A stretch of 48,207 nt of DNA, from assembly GCA_016302195.1 (NCBI GenBank), contig JAEDOA010000001.1, positions 1 through 48,207 of the forward strand, in the 5' to 3' direction. A program made the position numbers and the translations under genes. Of this stretch, positions 46,979-48,207 are shown piece by piece (position 1 is the stretch's first letter; each line of letters starts with the position of its first letter). The DNA is from Erysipelotrichaceae bacterium. Lineage in GTDB: Bacteria > Bacillota_I > Bacilli_A > Erysipelotrichales > Erysipelotrichaceae. A model generated the notes under the pieces. That model was not told the origin of the DNA, searched no databases, and worked only from the letters and a program-made list of their open reading frames with translations.

Positions 46979-48207
46979 ATGAATAAATTGGATATAAAGG
47001 CTATTAGAAAAAGTAGCCTTAATTTAACTTTTAAAAAAGGTTTTCTAAATTGGCGAGATTTAGCGGTTATTTGTTTCATCTTTTCTTTTTTAGGTGTTTC
47101 TTACGCTTTTTCTACTAGCTTTATCTCTATGGTTGATAAGCATTTTAATCTATCTGCAAATACTGCCGGCAATATTGATATTATCAGAAAATTTGTGTTA
47201 AACGACTGGTGGCTGGCCAATAGTACTATTTTTGATAATGAAGTATTTGTTACAATATTAGATCGTTTGTTAAGCGGCTATAGCTGGTTGATTAATTTAT
47301 TAGCGGCTAATTTCTCTTATTTTTTAAGAAATAAAGAGGAGGTATGGGTTTATTTATTATTGGCTGCTTTCATTACTTTCACTATTCAGTTTTTCATCAA
47401 AGATACTATCATAATTGGTAAATGTCGCTACATTATAGAACATCGTTTTAATTCTAATATTCTATATAGAAGAACAATCGCGGTATTTCATAAAGAGAAT
47501 TTACTAAACTTAATCTGGGTTAGATTTCAAATGAAAATTGAGATGCTGGTTAGTTGGCTTTTAATAGTGCCTGGAGTTATCAAAACATATCAATATCGTT
47601 TTATTCCCTATATCTTAGCTGAGAATCCAACAATCAATTACAAACAGGCAAAAAAACTGGCGATAAAAATGAGCGATGGCTATAAATGGCAATTGTTTTT
47701 GTGCGATTTGTCTTTCCTAGACTTTTATCTTATGTCCTTATTACAATCATTTTCCATTTTAGTTTGTACACCTGTTTTAAGTGTTAAAAATGGCGAATTA
47801 TATTTACTGTTACGAGACAGGTTATTAGATGATGAGAATAAAAAGTTCTTTATCGAAAGAGGATTTGATTTGAATAATGAAGATCATCAATTCATATTAT
47901 TAGATATTGTTCACCACAATGGACAGAAGCTAAGTTATGACATCTACGATTTAATTAGTATCTTTTTTCTATTCTGTTTTATTGGTTGGATTTGGGAAGT
48001 TTTATTGCATTTTGTTCAATCTCATAATTGGGTTAATAGAGGAACTCTATATGGGCCTTGGTTACCAATATATGGATGTGGAGGAGTGTTATTTGTAGTT
48101 CTTCTTGACGGTAATAAACAAGATGTAATCAAAACCTTCTTTAAAGTTGTTGTTATAGCTGGAATACTGGAATTTGTTAGTAGCTGGATATTAGATTATT
48201 TCTTTAA
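46979..48207 (+). CDS. Membrane protein: DUF975 domain fused to a CmpB-type putative ABC permease domain (3' end outside window)
   Basis: 409 residues are visible and the frame is open to the window end. The N-terminal 260 residues are DUF975-like: a start MNKLDIKAIRKSSLNLTFK, four or so membrane segments, then WLLIVPGVIKTYQYRFIPYI and LAENPTINYKQAKKLAIKMS. From about 325 a second domain begins: FCFIGWIWEVLLHF, VNRGTLYGPWLPIYGCGG and GILEFVSSWILDYFF. These are signatures of the family annotated as putative ABC transporter permease (CmpB). The two families are both common in Bacillota membrane proteins of unknown role. No ribosome site precedes the ATG. Confidence 0.82.
   Translation, partial: MNKLDIKAIRKSSLNLTFKKGFLNWRDLAVICFIFSFLGVSYAFSTSFISMVDKHFNLSANTAGNIDIIRKFVLNDWWLANSTIFDNEVFVTILDRLLSGYSWLINLLAANFSYFLRNKEEVWVYLLLAAFITFTIQFFIKDTIIIGKCRYIIEHRFNSNILYRRTIAVFHKENLLNLIWVRFQMKIEMLVSWLLIVPGVIKTYQYRFIPYILAENPTINYKQAKKLAIKMSDGYKWQLFLCDLSFLDFYLMSLLQSFSILVCTPVLSVKNGELYLLLRDRLLDDENKKFFIERGFDLNNEDHQFILLDIVHHNGQKLSYDIYDLISIFFLFCFIGWIWEVLLHFVQSHNWVNRGTLYGPWLPIYGCGGVLFVVLLDGNKQDVIKTFFKVVVIAGILEFVSSWILDYFF

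Noticed and set aside
1..48207. Search for tRNA, rRNA, CRISPR arrays, transposases and phage genes
   Set aside because: None seen by eye; repeats found are operators, terminators or promoter boxes.

Overview
The window looks like chromosome from a low-G+C Gram-positive anaerobe (Bacillota). It is A+T rich, genes start with strong AGGAGG-like sites, and TGA is used as a stop. Several PTS permeases, CcpA-type cre sites, a BglG/LicT-type antiterminator and an oxygen-sensitive glycyl-radical enzyme suggest a fermenting gut member, perhaps of the Erysipelotrichia; that placement is inference from gene content. I see no rRNA, tRNA, CRISPR array, transposase or phage genes.

Layout. 1-1.4 kb: a frameshifted membrane protein, a 59-residue acidic protein and a minus-strand membrane protein. 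1.5-8.6 kb: a mannose-family PTS locus (IIA, PfkB kinase, IIB, IIC, IID) followed by a neutral-ceramidase-like hydrolase, a membrane-anchored helical protein, a P-loop sugar/nucleoside kinase and a convergent DeoR regulator; its promoter overlaps a perfect cre. 8.6-12.4 kb: a second PTS locus with promoter/cre, RAT antiterminator and terminator, a LicT-like regulator, glucoside-type EIIBC, an EIIA domain one base out of frame, and a PHP phosphoesterase instead of the expected phospho-glycosidase. 12.4-13.5 kb: two overlapping nucleoside deoxyribosyltransferase-family genes. 13.5-16.4 kb: a region of different character: a candidate small RNA, a lipoprotein and a G+C-rich zinc-ribbon gene, the last two preceded by near-identical promoter boxes.

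16.4-31.8 kb is dominated by nucleoside uptake and breakdown: YihY-like protein (minus), PPOX-fold flavoprotein, alpha/beta hydrolase, ADP-ribosylglycohydrolase-like protein, BMP lipoprotein, the Nup-type ABC ATPase and two permeases, nucleoside hydrolase, the YjjI/YjjW glycyl-radical enzyme pair, an M28 peptidase, a membrane protein and adenosine deaminase. In E. coli yjjI/yjjW lie beside the deo genes, so this independent linkage to nucleoside import is informative. 31.8-35.2 kb: a phosphodiester glycosidase-family protein and a convergent ABC exporter with a structured, terminator-bearing leader. 35.2-39.6 kb: rhodanese lipoprotein, YtrA-type GntR regulator with ABC-2 transporter, GNAT acetyltransferase and DUF2804 protein. 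39.6-44.3 kb: M13 peptidase and ferredoxin-type aldo/keto reductase (minus), DegV protein, DUF3267 protein. 44.4-48.2 kb: a third PTS with a fused EIIC-EIID, a VOC protein, and a truncated DUF975/CmpB-type membrane protein running off the end.

Two regulatory themes recur. Rho-independent terminators are repeatedly followed at once by an extended -10 (TGnTATAAT-like) promoter for the next gene, and in three cases the -10 lies exactly 6 nt before the ATG, predicting leaderless mRNAs. The most unusual items are the EIIBC/EIIA junction at an A7 slippery run, the ceramidase-like PTS locus, the glycyl-radical nucleoside operon, the EIICD fusion and the duplicated promoter box around the foreign-looking zinc-ribbon gene.
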